A DNA stretch of 64,000 nt from Moringa oleifera (Eukaryota; Streptophyta; Magnoliopsida; Brassicales; Moringaceae): positions 69,501 to 133,500 of the forward strand of contig JAJFZO010000413.1 in NCBI GenBank assembly GCA_021397835.1, read 5' to 3'. This document shows, one piece after another, positions 49,301-60,400 of the stretch (positions are counted from its first letter, which is position 1; each line of letters starts with the position of its first letter). The translations under genes were made by a program, and so were the position numbers. Below the pieces are notes generated by a model. That model was given only the letters and a program-made list of their open reading frames with translations, had not been told where the DNA came from and ran no database searches.

Positions 49301-51133
49301 ATGCAACATCTGATCAGAAGGTTCTCATCTACTTTAAGCCCCGCAGTATCTGCTTCAACCCTTCACGTAAGAGTCAAAGACTTGGTCTCCAAAGAGTTGC
49401 ATGACGACGCACTTACACTTTACAAACATATGCTCCAACCTTCAGGTCTCCATGCATGCTCCACTCTTCTTCCATCAGTCATCAAAGCATGCACTTTTGC
49501 ACCATCTCTCCACTTTGGCCTCCAACTTCATTGCATCGCCATCAAGTCGGGCTCAGATTCAGATCCTGTTGTTTCCAATTCTCTCATCTCCATGTGTGCG
49601 AAACTCTCAACCACTGAATCGGCCCGTAAATTGTTTGATAACATGCCTCAAAGAGATGTCATCACCTATAATTCCATGATAAATTGCTATACTCAAAATG
49701 GACATCTCTTAAAAGCATTGGAAATGCTAAAGGAACTTTATTTAATTGGCTTTGTGCCAAAACCTGAGCTGCTTGCTGGCATTTTATCGCTTTGTGCACG
49801 TAAGAAGGATAGCAGGACAGGAAAAGCAATCCATGCCCTTGTCATTGTGGACGCAAGGATGAAGGAATCAGTCTTTATGTCGACGGCTCTGGTTGACATG
49901 TATTTGAAGTGTCATGAGAATGTGGTAGCTTTACATGTTTTTGTTAGAATGGGAATTAAAAATGAAGTCTCCTGGACCGCTGTGGTTGCAGGGTGCATTG
50001 CTGATCATAACTACGGTATGGGGATTGACTGCTTTCGAGCCATGCAGAGTGAAGGGATCAGACCTAACAGAGTAACGTTAGTCACTGTCTTACCGGCTTG
50101 TGCGGAACTGGGTTGTGTTAGGCTAGGGAAAGAGATTCATGGCTATGCTTTTCGTTATGGGTTTGATTTAGATCATTACATGTCAGCTGCTCTGATAAAC
50201 ATGTATTGTAAATGTGGTTACCTACAGCATCCTGCTAGGCTAGTTTTTGAGACATCCAGAGTGAAAGATGTTGTCACATGGAGTTCGATCATTGGAGGCT
50301 ATGCCCGAGGTGGGTATTGCACTGAAGCTATGAAGCTTTTCAGCCAAATGCGCGCAGGAGGCCTTCAACCCAACTCTGTTAGTTTATTGGCACTGATATT
50401 TCTATGCACTAGGCTATCTTCGATTGAATATGGAAATGGAGTCCACGGCTACATCGTGAAATTTGGCTCAATTTTTGACATTTTCATAGGGAATGCCCTC
50501 ATAGATATGTACTCAAAGTGTGGTTGTCTCCTAGCTTCGCATCAAATTTTCGAAGAAATGCCTATTCAGGATTCTGTGTCCTGGAGCTCCCTTATCAGTG
50601 CATATGGCCTACATGGTTATGGCGACAGAGCTTTGGAACTTTTTCACGAGATGCAAGACAGAGAAATAAAACCAGATGCCATGACAATACTTGCAGTTTT
50701 ATCCGCTTGTGGCCATGCCGGCCTTGTAGAAGAGGGACAGAGACTGTTCAATGAGTTCGTGAGAAGTCATGAAGTGCCATTTAATATAGAGCATTATGCT
50801 TGCTATATAGATCTTCTTGGAAGGTCTGGGAAGGTTGAAGATGCCTGTGATGTAGTAAGAAAAATGCCAATGAGGCCGAGTGCAAAAATCTGGGGATCTT
50901 TGGTTTCAGCTTGTAAAGCTCATGGTAGGTTTGATCTTGCAGAAATGCTAGCAGATCAGCTTATCAAAGCAGAACCACAGGATCCTGCCAACTATACCTT
51001 ATTGAGTATGATGTATGCTGAATCTGGTAGATGGCTTGATGTAGAGGAGGTGAGGAGAGTCATGAAACTGCAAGGATTAAATAAAAGCTGCGGATTCAGC
51101 AGAATCGAACTGGGAAGTGAGTGTTACTTATAG
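49301..51133 (+). CDS. Pentatricopeptide repeat protein, PLS class with E domain
   Basis: A single open frame of 610 residues with no intron, typical of PLS-class PPR genes. The N-terminus MQHLIRRFSSTLSPAVSAST is Arg/Ser-rich without acidic residues, suggesting mitochondrial import. Tandem PPR motifs run from about residue 40 to 520, recognisable by VVSNSLISMCAKLSTTESAR, RDVITYNSMINCYTQNG, NEVSWTAVVAGCI and DVVTWSSIIGGYARGG. An E motif (AKIWGSLVSACKAHG to the end, GFSRIELGSECYL) follows and there is no DYW domain. Such proteins bind one organelle transcript and recruit a DYW-type deaminase for C-to-U editing. The sequence most resembles At4g31070 from memory, which fits the neighbouring ERF, S17 and CemA-like genes only partly. 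The editing target cannot be read here. Confidence 0.93.
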   Translation: MQHLIRRFSSTLSPAVSASTLHVRVKDLVSKELHDDALTLYKHMLQPSGLHACSTLLPSVIKACTFAPSLHFGLQLHCIAIKSGSDSDPVVSNSLISMCAKLSTTESARKLFDNMPQRDVITYNSMINCYTQNGHLLKALEMLKELYLIGFVPKPELLAGILSLCARKKDSRTGKAIHALVIVDARMKESVFMSTALVDMYLKCHENVVALHVFVRMGIKNEVSWTAVVAGCIADHNYGMGIDCFRAMQSEGIRPNRVTLVTVLPACAELGCVRLGKEIHGYAFRYGFDLDHYMSAALINMYCKCGYLQHPARLVFETSRVKDVVTWSSIIGGYARGGYCTEAMKLFSQMRAGGLQPNSVSLLALIFLCTRLSSIEYGNGVHGYIVKFGSIFDIFIGNALIDMYSKCGCLLASHQIFEEMPIQDSVSWSSLISAYGLHGYGDRALELFHEMQDREIKPDAMTILAVLSACGHAGLVEEGQRLFNEFVRSHEVPFNIEHYACYIDLLGRSGKVEDACDVVRKMPMRPSAKIWGSLVSACKAHGRFDLAEMLADQLIKAEPQDPANYTLLSMMYAESGRWLDVEEVRRVMKLQGLNKSCGFSRIELGSECYL

Positions 51134-52596
51134 CAAAATAGCTAGGCTCTGCCTAAATATGTTACTGGTTTGGCATACCTCAGGAGTAAAGCTGGTCAAA
51201 TTTTGTTTGATGCATGACAATGAGCGTCAAAGTCCTGTCCAAAAAAAACATATGATTCAAAAATAACCAGAGGGGAAAGAAAAAGAAAAGAGATTTGGAG
51301 GAGCGCAGGCAGCCAAAGAAAGCACCAGAAAACAAAAGCCTGAAAGCATATGAGCCTACAACTGAAACACTGAGGTAGGCTGGGCTGATGAAGGACTAGA
51401 ACTGGATCAAACTGTTCCAAATGGTGACATCTCTCTGCTTGCATTGTTCTAAATGCAAACAATTCTATGATTTGAAGTGCAAGTGTAGCTACTGCACTTA
51501 AAAAGTTTCTGGTTCAGAACTGGCACTCAGATGAAGAATCATTCCTATAGAATTTGGTAGTTAAAAGTTTTTCTTCTTTTCCGTTCCTTTTTGGCCTGGG
51601 TAAAATGAGATGTAACCACCATTTGAATTCTAGACTTCTCGTCTTGAGAGCCAGAATAACATCTTAGCTGAAACTAAATTAAAACTAAAAAAGCCTACAG
51701 GAATGCAGCAACCTAATAATTAATAGGTCAGCCTTTCACTTTCCTTTCTTCTTGGAGCTAGCCTGGGAAGATATAGCAATTGATGTGGTCTTATCACAAT
51801 AGCTGCATGGAGGATCTCATTTCCATGGATAAGGGTTCCTCAAAACAAACAGACAAACCATTGCTCAATAATCAATCCTTTGTTGTTATACAGGCAAGAG
51901 GATAGCGGGAAATACATTGAATTGCTAAAAGTGATTGATCTCCTAACCAGTACCACTAGCCACAACAATACAAGCCATCCTGCAGCATGTTCTTGGCACC
52001 ATAACTGGGGAAAATTTGCCTTCATCTAAAGTCAGAAAGTAAATCCCCATACAGAAGAATGAAATGATGGATGCAGTTTCAGAGCTGAATGACATTAAAG
52101 GTACTCTTCCACAATTCCCAGTCAAGGAAGTTTTCCGTTCACATGATCGCCTATCAACATGTTCAAACCCACTTCATTCTTCTAGAATTTCACCGTTCAC
52201 ACAGACTTGGCCTGGCTGATCAAGGTGTATTTGTGTGCAGTTAAAAAGCAAAAAATAGTACTTCCTGTAGCAATGACAGTGTTTACATGTTATAATTCTA
52301 ACAAGCAGAAATTCCTTGAGCAACACATTTTCATAGAATGTAAACAACACCAAAAACTTGGAAAGTAGAACCACAAATCCCTTCCCTCCCCCCCCCCCAA
52401 AAAAAAAAAAAAAGAAGCCGGAAGCAAAACAGTTCAGGATGAATGAATCAAAAACAAGAGAATCGAAGTGGAGATCAAGCCAAACTAAGTAATTCCATTG
52501 AGGAATACCAGGACATACCTACCATGTAATTACATGGGACTACATGTTATTCACGTAGCTAGACTTGAGGATAACCTAAATTGGATCACTTATTCA
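51134..52596. other. Intergenic, no gene seen
   Basis: Mixed-composition DNA with a C10/A15 run near 52388-52412. Short open frames here have no family resemblance. Confidence 0.5.
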
Positions 52597-53159
52597 TTAG
52601 ATGTCCAGCATGAGAAAATCATCTAGCTGTAAATTTTCCACAGAAGTAGTGGCTGCTCCGGTTGCACTATTTGGGATATAAGGTTACCCAGGCACTTAGA
52701 TGCATCACTATTTGGTAAATCAGGGGGAAGAAGCTGGTGGCGTATCAACAGATACTTAAGTTGTCACCAGGGAAGACACCAGAGAAGCCACTGAAAAAGT
52801 TGCGGAAGCACTTAAGGCGGAAAAGTTTGTTGCAATTGCCTGTATAACTTGCCTTGGGCAAACAATCTATGAAACCCTCAGGAATCTGTGGCCTTTTATT
52901 TGCCAAGAAATTAAATGGACCACGTTTGCCATGAATGCAATGTTGGCACATCATAGGCTCAAGCCGCCTTCTCGAGGGCATCAGAGGTGCCCAGCCATAT
53001 TCTTCTTCCTGTTTTCGGAACCCTTATTTCGGACACCCACTTATCCCATGCTCTCATTCTAACACCTCTGTAGGGCCATGATTTTCTATCATTATGGACC
53101 TTCTTGCCGAGGAAGGATGGATTGGGAGATTTCTGAGAAGAGGATGGCATTGAATCCAT
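52597..53159 (-). pseudogene. AP2/ERF (DREB-type) transcription factor pseudogene
   Basis: A minus-strand reading starts [20 protein letters not shown] and enters an AP2 domain ([20 protein letters not shown], then [15 protein letters not shown]). A TGA then stands where AP2 domains have Arg (AARAYD), with AYDV following it in the same frame. The rest of the domain continues in a second frame (GKRGPFNFLANKRPQIPEG), and a plausible C-terminal end (SVENLQLDDFLMLDI then stop at 52597) is in a third frame. RMRAW(D)KW also replaces a conserved Gly. So there is one nonsense and at least two frameshift changes. The position between PPR and S17/CemA-like genes matches At4g31060, an ERF gene, in Arabidopsis (from memory). 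A single-exon intronless structure is normal for these genes, so it is a decayed local gene rather than a retrocopy. Confidence 0.85.
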
Positions 53160-55046
53160 AGGTAGAAGCAGACAGTGCGGATAATTTCAGAGGGACTGAA
53201 ACCATAGATTGGGAAGATCAAGACTAAAGCAAATCAGAAATGGATAGTGGCATTCAGTGTTGCAAGCTGCAAATGGCACTAAAGAAACTGTTTCATTGGT
53301 CAGCTTGCCATAGCCACTGAGTTTCCATATGCAGAGCACAAAATTTGGCAAGATATGAATCAATACTTAGTCAGGTGTAGGTTTCTTTCTGAAAACAAAA
53401 ATGTTACTTCCCACATTAAGAAACGGAAGGTGAGAACAAAATGCTTTGTCACCGATTAAAAGTTTAATATTCTAGTTAAGAATCAATATCCATAGATGGT
53501 AAACATAAATATCAGATTAATGCAGACAATAATGTGTTTAAGAAATTGTGGAGGGACTGTACTTCTCAGATAAGGTTCATCTACCCAAGCGCAAAGGAAG
53601 CTCTAAACAATGACAAAGAAACTAATTCTCAATCATCGGCCCGGCATGACAGATGTTGTCTCGCCAGCTTCCAGTGTTCCACATGCCTCTAGTGAAGCTC
53701 CACCTGTCAGATGAGCAAATCAACATCATGGTTACATCTGCTAAAGCTGAACAGCTCTAGAATGGCATCTTTCAGCTCCATTTCTTGCAATTTTGCCAAC
53801 CACAATGGTAGAATAGGAAACTACAGCAGCAATCAAATCCTAACTCAAATTTGCACTTGCATGCTGCTGAGTGCAAGTCACAAATTGAACCAGGAAACGA
53901 AAACATTTTCAGATTACCTCAGCATTCAATTCATATCTCAATTTAATTTTAGAAACAATTACTGGAAATCTTCAACCCATTATTCAGCATTCAATTCATG
54001 CCTAGAATTATCTCAATTATGAATTGTTTGGCCATTTCGATTTCAGCTTATCAATTAAGAATGTAGCCATATATTTGGGCACTCGTAGAGCAAGAAAGCA
54101 CCTAGGTTTCATTTTCCAAGAAAGCAAGCATGCATGTTACTTTAATCTGGAATTTACTTACTCATCATGTTAGCAAGTTTTGCATATCTTTTGCATGATA
54201 AACTATTGGCCTTGTCATTTTTCAGAGGCATTACGTAGAGGTCAATGAGTATAAATTATCTTATAGTATTATTGGATCCTCATGCTGGTATAGAAGTGTC
54301 TAAGGTCAAGCTTCATTGTTATTATGTTTTTTTCAAAAAAAAAAAAATTATAAGAGACAGTTTAATAATTTTATCAGGATTAAATTCTTTTGTAAATTAG
54401 AAAATGAAAAATTCTACAAACATCTCCATAAAACACCAATGAATAAATGAAAGACTGAATTACAGGACACTTAGGAGTTTGTCAGATTTCGGGAAGTGAC
54501 CAAAGGTTAGGTGTACCACCTAAAGTATCTCAGCTATGAAATTAAGTGTACCTAGTTGGAAAAAAAAAATAAAAAATGAAATGACTTGCACCACAATACA
54601 AGCAAAGAAAAAAAAAAAAAAGAATGAAGAGAAAGCAGATAAAAATTTATGATCAAGACATCTAAAGGTTCCCACACAAGAGTGTTAGAGATAAGCTTTT
54701 ACAGCTTTAGAAGACACACATTACACCGCAAGATAGACTGACATAAGACTATTCTAATCCTATTCTAACAACAACAACCCACACTATCACAATTGCACAA
54801 AACCTTCATGATTCATTTTTAGATGCTGACTGTTTATGGTTTTCCTCCCTCTCTTATGAATTCTACATTCTTAAAACACTCACCTTTAGTAAGACCTGCA
54901 ACACTATCATAGAATCTAGCTTTCTTGTCTTATCCAAGGGCCCAGATCCTATTTTATTGACCCCCATTAAAAAAAAAAAAAATCCATCTGGCATTGAAGC
55001 ACAGACAGAAGTGAAAAAGGAAAAAGCACGATAGATGAGGCATACC
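53160..55046. other. Intergenic, no gene seen
   Basis: AT-rich with several A runs (54339-54348, 54608-54620, 54969-54981). It holds the 3' flank of the S17 gene at its right end and the upstream DNA of the ERF pseudogene at its left end. The longest open frames have no recognisable content. Confidence 0.5.
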
Positions 55047-55645
55047 TTAAGTGGATGAAGAAGAAGATGATGGTTGAGTGTTGGCATTTGAATTAGCGGC
55101 AGTGTCAAGCGATGGGGATGGGGGTGTATAGATGCGAGCTTTCTTGAGAATTTCAGCCACAACCCAATGCTTATGCTTGCTCAATGGCCTAGAAGGATCC
55201 AATCTAACCTGAAAAATCATTTGGTTTTCGTTAGTTACTGCTATTAGCTGTAGTTCGGTCCTAAATTAACCTGGGTTACAGTTAAACCACCCCAATCCAA
55301 TTACAGGAAGGAAAATCACATGCCATTTTACGGCCTCATCAATGAAATCCTTATTAAATCGGAAAGTTAGAGGACCCAGGAGATAATTGGCTGTGATGGC
55401 ATATGAAAATATATATGCATTGGCATTCGTTGGGGGGGGGGGTGGGGGGAGAGAGAGAGAGAGAGAGAGAGAGAGGAACGTACTCGATCGCCGATGTTAC
55501 ATTGGTTGTGCTCGTCGTGCGCCATGAACTTGGAGGTGCGCTTGACGTAGCGGTTGTAGAGCTTGTTGTGGAAGAGTCTGTCTACAGCCACCACCACGGA
55601 CTTCTGCATCTTGTTCGACACCACCATGCCCACCACCGATTTCAT
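55047..55645 (-). CDS. Ribosomal protein S17, mitochondrial type
   Basis: Two exons, 55645-55484 and 55208-55047, join in phase to 107 residues. The OB-fold S17 core is clear: [20 protein letters not shown], then [34 protein letters not shown] and [18 protein letters not shown], followed by a Ser/Asn-rich tail. There is no cleavable presequence before the core; this and the [13 protein letters not shown] wording match the nuclear genes At1g49400/At3g18880 (mitochondrial S17), not the plastid S17, which has a long transit peptide. It binds small-subunit rRNA in the organellar ribosome. The intron donor (CGA|GTACGT) is followed within a few bases by a long CT then C tract in the transcript. It lies head-to-head with the CemA-like gene, 1.85 kb apart. 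Confidence 0.93.
55432..55475. repeat. G11-T-G6 followed by (GA)n microsatellite
   Basis: Plus-strand G run (55432-55448, broken by one T) followed by GA repeats to about 55475, within intron 1 of the S17 gene. It ends about 9 bases from the 5' splice site at 55483. Confidence 0.9.
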
Positions 55646-57492
55646 CTTTCTCCCTCCCTTTTTTACTCTTCCTCTTTGCCCCCTTTGTATTCTATCACCG
55701 GATGATATATATTCCAGCTTCTCATACGATCAGCGAGGAGGTCGGTCAGCAACAGAACCCCTCAAAAAACCTAAAGCCTTGTCCAGCAGGTCGCAATATC
55801 CAGCAATTTTCCCTCACCATAAGAAAGAGAAAATTCATTGCTGATCAAACAAATTGTTTTTTTTTTTTAAATAAAATTATTTTTATTTGAAATAAAAATA
55901 AAAATCTTATAAAATTTTAAATTTATTTCATAATTCAAATTTAAATTATTTTAAATAACTATAAAAGATTTAAAATATTTTTTATTATTAAATTTATATT
56001 TTAATTTTAAATAAATTTTAATAAAAAATATATTTTTATTAAAATTTTAAAATTTTAATATTATAAAAAGTAAATATTATTTAAAATTTTAAATTTTATC
56101 ATCTCTTTTCAATCAATCTTAAATTTTAAAATATATTCAAATAAACTTTAATATATTAATTTTATTTAAAATAAATATTAATTAAAATAATTATAAAAAA
56201 TTAATAATTTTTTTATTGTTAAAATGATTAAAAAATAATCAAATCTTATTTTAATTTTATTTTTTAAATTTAAATTTTTGTAACTAATCAATAATTTTTA
56301 ATTAATTTTTTAAATTTTTAATAATATATATTTTTTTAAAAAATATTTTTAGTCCTCAAAAAATTTTGAATCTTTTTATGATGATAGTATGAATATTTTT
56401 TTGCATATATGAAAAATCATAAATCAAAATTTATTATAAAATATTTTTAATTTAAATATTTTTGATATTTAAATTTTTTAATAAATTTAATTTAGATAAA
56501 ATTAAAATATTAAATTTTATTTGGATACGTTTTGAAAGTAAAAATTTAATTAAAGAGATAATAAAACTTAAAGTTTAAAATTATATTTATTTTATTATAA
56601 ATTTAAAAATATAAATTTAAAATTTTTTATAATGGTAGTTTAAATATTGTTTTATATTTATAAAAAATTTTAAATCAAATTATATAAAATTTTTAATTTA
56701 AACATATCTAATTTTTAAATTTTTCGTAAAATTTAATTTAAATTAAATTAAAAAATTAAAATTTAAGTTATCATTTTTAACATATAAAAGTTTAATTAAT
56801 AACATAAAATTAATTATCAAAATTTAATGAGTTTTTTATTCTTAAAACATAGATATAAATAATATATGATTGCGATCCATATAATTATAATTTTTGTCAA
56901 AAATTGTATAATATTATGATGATTAATTATATATAATATAAAAAAAGAGTATACATTGACATTTCACTTCCCATTTTAAATAGAGATTCAGAGATAATAA
57001 AGTCTTTATATGGAAACAATATTCTCAACCAAAGTAATTCGGGTTACATGGAAAGTTGCACAAATCGAAATAAAATTGTCAAAAACACAACAGTGAGAAC
57101 GTGAAGTGTTGACCTTTGAAAACGATATCTTACTAAAGAGAAAAACTCGAGGGTACAAACGTAATAGTCTCAACCAAATAGGATCTTCTAATCAGGAAAT
57201 GATTACAAACCGTTATCCACTTCCCCCCTCAGCACCCCAACACTTGCTCCCAGACCTAAGACATGCCCCCTGCCCTTTGACCTTCTCTTTCTCCATTTAC
57301 CCAGTTTGGGCACACATAACACACACTCTCAATTATCCTCTTCAGACGAGAGGGTTCTTCTATTCTGAAGTGGCTTATGCTCAAATTTCTAAACCAGAAG
57401 AAGACGGAGAATGATCGATTTGGTTGTTTATGTAGCAGAATTGGGAATTCTTTTGTTGCCTTCAAAAGACTGAACAATGTGGGGTTCAACAC
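55646..57492. other. Divergent promoter region with AT-rich island
   Basis: It separates the S17 gene (minus) from the CemA-like gene (plus). From about 55855 to 57000 almost every base is A or T, with only isolated G or C. There is no coding content. The last 400 bases regain mixed composition and probably hold the CemA-like promoter and 5' UTR. Confidence 0.55.
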
Positions 57493-60400
57493 ATGTTCTT
57501 AATGAGCACTTCAATGGTCTTATGCGGCAACTTAATCTTCATTAACCAAAACCCCGCCCGCAACTTGCTTTCTTGGCGTAATACATCCTCTTTCTTGGCC
57601 CAACCGATTTGTAAAAGGAAGCGGCTTTGTGGGTTTATTCCACATGCAAGAAACAACAACAACCATTCAAGGAAAAACAGAAGTTGGTGGCAAAAGTTCT
57701 TTTTTGATGATGATGGGAACTGGCTTGGTTTGAAGGACGATGACATGCTTGAGGAGGAACCCGAGGGCTCAAGCGATGAGGAGTTGTCGGAGCAGGAAAA
57801 ATTTGAGACGTGGAAGAGGAGAGCGGAGGCCATTATCGAGTTGAGGGAAGCACAGGAAGATATGAGGAATGATGAGGGTAGAAGATGGGAGGATTGGATT
57901 GTGGATTCAGATGATTATGCGAATAGTTCTTTTTCTTCACCGAGTCAGGATTGGGAGAAGGGTATTGGAGTTTCAAAGGAGGATGTGGTCTCAGATCCTA
58001 GTGACTTGGTTCCTGAAAGAGGTCTGGTAGAGTCTGTGAGGGATTTGGTTCTTGGGAGAGAAGAAGATGATATGTTGTATGAAGATCGTGTTTTCCGCTA
58101 CGCCTCTTTGAATTCGGTAAGTAACTATATGTCATTATGTTACAACTTTGGTGAAGGACCTTTGATTGTCACTGTTGAAGTGTTAGAATGTGGTCATATA
58201 CACTACTTACCTCTCGTCAGCAGGCATGAATTGCTTGTGCGTCTTTTGTTTTCTGTTGTCTTGTGAGTATCAGTAACATTTTTTATCCTAAATTGGACTT
58301 TCCAAGGTATGCTCTGGATAAGAACTTAGTCACAAAATTTATCCTTTTAAAATCATATTGTTACATTCAGGAGGATATATCCTCTAGAATTTCTTCGTCA
58401 TGGATATTTTCCTACAGAAGGAAATGTTTATTCTGGCATGTTTTCTATAAAACATGCTTTTCCTTCTTTTGCTCTAAAAAAGAGAACACATTGTGTTAAC
58501 AACAATTTCCAAGTTGTATGACTTTAAGTATTACTTGGTCAGGTGGAAAATAGTGCAAAGACCACTGATCAGGGAAGGGTTGGGTATAAAACCGTTGTGC
58601 ATATTCAATGTGGCACTGTTGGGAAATGGTTGTCGCAGTCTATGGTGAAGAAGCACAGTTTGTGGAGGAGTGTGGTGTCAGCAAGGTATTGGGTGGATGA
58701 GGGAGATTGGATTAGTGGGAGACCCTTATGGTCATGGTTTTAGGAAGGCGAAACGGGCTATATAGGCTGAAATACAACCATGGTTGGGGTTCAATTGGAT
58801 TCTGGAAGGATACATGGTGTGGCGATAAATCATTAGCTGTAGACTATCTAGACTTATATGAAATGGCATGTAGTAAGGAGGCATGGGTGAGTGATCATGT
58901 GGGTTAGATGCCGGAGGAGCTTCATGGGAGGTTAACTTTAAGAGGGAGGCACAGGATTGGGAAATGATATGGTTGGGAGATTGTTTGAGAGGATTTATAT
59001 TGTTAGATCGGATATTAATAAAGAGGATAATGTTGTATGGAGAAGGGATGCTACACAAAAATACACTGTTGAACCTTGTTTCTAGTTTCAAGCTGCTAGA
59101 GAGGATAATGTGGCCTGCTTCCCATGAAAACTAATATGGAAGGTCAAGGCACCTACTAAGGTAGCTTTCTTCACTTGGGACGCATAATGGGATAGGTCGT
59201 TAACCAATGACAACTTACGGAGAAGGGAGAAGGTTATGGTGAATTGATGCTTCCTTTGTAATATATTGTACTATCACTCTTAAAGTAGCAATGAATGGCA
59301 TCTGACTCAACTATAGAGGAATTAGAATCTTGTAGGGGTATTCATGTGCCTAAAGCCAAGAGAAAAATTATGGCACGAATTCCATAGTTACTATTTGGAA
59401 ATACTGCTCGCATTAATTAAGGATAGATAGGGAATGTTGTTAAGGTTTTGGGTAATTGGTAAGTATGATGTAAATGGCATAGAGCTAGCTAAGTTTCTTG
59501 AATATTTGATATGTAAATTAATTGAACATTTGTACAAGGCAACACCCCCCCTTTGGTGCTCAATATATACAATTGTGATCTCTCTGTTTCTGATTAAAAA
59601 AAAAAAAGGAACAATTTCCAACTTGCATAACTAGAGCAGATGTGCCTAGGACATTGACAATCCTCTCTTATATTTGTCACTCAACTGTAAGATCATAGCA
59701 ATGTAAAAAGGACCACTATACAAGGAAGGGCTATTGAGTTTCCTTGAGGTATCTTTTGGATAAAGAAACTTTGTAATAATTTCATTTGCTGATGGTTTTA
59801 AATTTCAGGTTCAAGCTACTATAGAGAAACCATTTTGAATCAAATCGTCTTTGATGTACCATGGATATGTGGAATAATCCATTTGTTGTGTTTAGCCTTA
59901 TTAATCTTTCTACCTGAGCACTAGTCATTGTGAAAGAATAACTTTTATGACACACTTGATTGGATTCTTTCCCTTCGAGTATATTATAATATCTCTAAGC
60001 TTTATCACAATATGGCCTATTTTGATTGAATCAATTTATGTTTCACAAATATCCTAAAATTGTTTCAGTTAGCAATTTTGATCTCTTTATGATACTTGGA
60101 GGGCCTAATTCATATTCATCTTGTTGTTACAGGCTAAATTTTTGGCATTTTTGATAGTTGTACCTTGGGCTTTGGATTTTGTGGTTCATGACTATATTCT
60201 TATGCCATTTTTGGACAGGTAATTTTTTGAAATGTATGGTTTTAGCTCAGAATTATCATGTTATGCACAAAATGTTTGTAAGAAAACTATCAGAACTATT
60301 TTCTTTTAACTAAACTCTGCATCTCTCCATTTACTTCTATCTGAGAAATTGCTTGTCAAATTTTCTTCTTTGTTTGTTTAACATGAATGGATCTTTCTAT

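Noticed and set aside
51196..51462. 88-residue minus-strand open frame after the PPR gene
   Set aside because: Lies in the probable 3' UTR or flank of the PPR gene and has no recognisable content.
53711..54022. 103-residue open frame in the gap after the ERF pseudogene
   Set aside because: Ser/Asn-rich chance frame in AT-rich DNA; no motif.
54863..55162. Minus-strand 99-residue frame downstream of S17
   Set aside because: It overlaps S17 exon 2 in another frame; the true frame stops at 55047.
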